DNA of 7,578 bases from Clostridia bacterium (GTDB taxonomy: Bacteria; Bacillota; Clostridia; Oscillospirales; CAG-272), in NCBI GenBank assembly GCA_017451975.1, contig JAFTNI010000011.1, positions 1-7,578 on the forward strand, read 5' to 3'. Made by a program: the position numbers and the translations under genes. The notes below the pieces were generated by a model. The model ran no database searches. It worked only from the letters and a program-made list of their open reading frames with translations, and was not told the DNA's origin. Below are positions 6,209-7,578 of the stretch, one piece after another (the stretch's first letter is position 1; each line of letters starts with the position of its first letter).

Positions 6209-7578
6209 ATGAAAAGACTTACCGCTATGTTTTCTCTTTTGCTTTGCGTAGTTCTTCTTTGCACGTCTTGCGGCGCAAGCAGCATGACTTTCGAAGAGCT
6301 CTATTCCGAAAACAAATATGAAGACAAATACCCCACACTCGGTTCTATCAGCGAAATACCCACACTCGAAGGTTTCATGCACGTTCCCGGCGAATATGAA
6401 AACGAAACACAAATACTCGCTTTCAGAAACAAAGATGCCAGCAAATTGAAATTCTACAACGCGGAAACAGATTCCTGGATACTCACCTTCGATAACGATT
6501 ATATCGAAAACTTCAGAACATTCAGCGTATACGGCAATTCCATGCTCATCGTAGTTGAAGAAGATGAAAACAAGGAATACAAGTTCTACACAAAGATTTA
6601 CGATGCAAACGGCAACCTCGTTGCAACAAAGCTCGGCTCTACCGAACTTGAATATTGGTACAATGCAGTAACAGTTTCCGCAGACCTCTTCCAGTTCGAC
6701 GGCAAAATCTACCGTGTATCTGAAAAAGGCGCGGTATCTACTGTAGTTTCCAACCCCTTCTTCGGCGATATACCCTCTTTCGAAATCAAAACAGAATCCC
6801 ACTACTATGATTTCAATTCCACTATGGGTGGTTCCGCTTCCATCTACGTATACGATAACGACCTCGAAAACGTATTCTTCTGGGAAGTTCCCTACAGCAC
6901 AGCTGTTACAACCTCTATGGTTCTTCTTGAAGAAAACAAGGTGCTCGTTCAGTTTATGGAAATGCTCCCCGATACAGAAACAAAATACGATTTCGTAATG
7001 AGCGGCACAAAATGCAACCTCACAAGCCTTGTAATCGATACAGAAACAGGTAAAGAGAAAAAAGTTAAGCTCGACTATATCGTTTCCGAAAGTGATTTTG
7101 CAAACAATATCATCAATAATGACGGTGTAGATAATTTCTTCCCCGAAGACGTAAAGAACATCACGTTCATCTCCCCCATAGAAGACCGCAAGGTTGTTAC
7201 ATCCTCCACATCCATGAAGATTGTTTGCCTCAAGGGCAGCGATGCAAGCATAGCGCTTGAGATTTCCCCCGAAATCCCGCTTTTCGAATGTGAACAGATC
7301 GCAAACGATCGCTTCATTTACAAAGCTCACAGCGGCGATTCTTACCTTATCAACAGCAAGGGCAAAGTTATCTCCGTTCTCGACAGCGATGTTTTCAAAG
7401 CAGCATATCATAACGAAAAATACATCGTATTGAACGGCAAAATTTACGATTATGACCTCAAAGAAGTTTACGATTACAAAGCAGACGGCAAAGAGTTCGT
7501 AGCACTCTTCGGCCACAGCGTTCTTCTTAAAGAAACAAAAATGTTCGACTTGGACGATTACTACGTTTACACTGCAAC
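6209..7578 (+). CDS. Secreted lipoprotein of unknown function (3' end beyond window)
   Basis: The frame from ATG 6209 stays open for 456 complete codons to the window edge, so the C-terminus is missing. Residues 1-20 form a lipoprotein signal peptide: MKRL, a hydrophobic core (MFSLLLCVVLLC), then TS before Cys21, the likely lipidated residue. The -3 position is Cys instead of the usual Leu, a mild deviation. The mature part is acidic and aromatic, with many short strand-like segments: ILAFRNKDASKLKFYN (69-84), FYTKIYDANGNLVATKLG (126-143), DGKIYRV (164-170), SYLINSKGKVISVLDS (378-393) and NGKIYDYDLKEVYDYKA (409-425). This resembles irregular beta-propeller repeats of surface lipoproteins, but no family is recognised and no catalytic motif is visible. 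It would be anchored on the outer face of the membrane. The codons avoid TTA, CTA and TCA entirely, which leaves an aligned antisense frame open (6122-7516). It diverges from the hydrolase operon; a shared role is only a possibility. Confidence 0.85.
   Translation, partial: MKRLTAMFSLLLCVVLLCTSCGASSMTFEELYSENKYEDKYPTLGSISEIPTLEGFMHVPGEYENETQILAFRNKDASKLKFYNAETDSWILTFDNDYIENFRTFSVYGNSMLIVVEEDENKEYKFYTKIYDANGNLVATKLGSTELEYWYNAVTVSADLFQFDGKIYRVSEKGAVSTVVSNPFFGDIPSFEIKTESHYYDFNSTMGGSASIYVYDNDLENVFFWEVPYSTAVTTSMVLLEENKVLVQFMEMLPDTETKYDFVMSGTKCNLTSLVIDTETGKEKKVKLDYIVSESDFANNIINNDGVDNFFPEDVKNITFISPIEDRKVVTSSTSMKIVCLKGSDASIALEISPEIPLFECEQIANDRFIYKAHSGDSYLINSKGKVISVLDSDVFKAAYHNEKYIVLNGKIYDYDLKEVYDYKADGKEFVALFGHSVLLKETKMFDLDDYYVYTA

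Noticed and set aside
6122..7516. 464-aa open frame on the - strand
   Set aside because: It is codon-aligned with the lipoprotein gene, has no ribosome binding site and a Cys/Phe/Val-heavy composition typical of a reverse-complement shadow. The + strand frame has a perfect promoter, ribosome binding site and signal peptide.

Overview
The window looks like a chromosomal segment of a Gram-positive, Clostridia-like bacterium, possibly a gut or fermentative member. This is inferred from strong GGAGG-type ribosome binding sites, two consensus sigma-A promoters with 17-nt spacers, short U-tailed hairpin terminators, a lipoprotein with a Firmicutes-like signal peptide, and a moderate GC content. No taxon can be named from the sequence alone. 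No rRNA, tRNA, CRISPR array, insertion sequence or phage gene was seen.

Left part (1-1067, + strand): the 3' end of a PHP-family histidinol-phosphatase gene closes with a hairpin terminator. A monocistronic tspO-like membrane protein gene follows and ends in a perfect 12-bp hairpin. That hairpin can serve both strands, because the next genes converge on it.

Middle (1103-5876, - strand): reading leftward from a near-consensus promoter at about 5930-5958, the order is a 1025-aa GH106-like (alpha-L-rhamnosidase family) glycoside hydrolase, a 482-aa protein resembling five-bladed beta-propeller glycosidases, and a 67-aa zinc-ribbon protein. The first two genes are 3 nt apart and almost certainly translated from one transcript. 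Neither carries a signal peptide, so they probably act on imported oligosaccharides or glycoconjugates in the cytoplasm. A GTGAG-N5-CTCAC inverted repeat lies on the predicted transcription start, where a sugar-responsive repressor could bind. No transporter or regulator gene is in view.

Right part (5877-7578): a divergent intergenic region of 332 nt carries the promoter of the hydrolase operon on one strand. On the other strand is a perfect TTGACA-17-TATAAT promoter with an extended -10, driving a long lipoprotein gene that runs off the right edge. That gene has a strong AGGAGG site and biased codons, which suggests high expression. Its mature part is rich in short beta-strand-like segments and matches no family I can name.

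The most interesting elements are the cytoplasmic GH106-like/propeller pair with its operator-like site, and the strongly expressed lipoprotein divergent from it.
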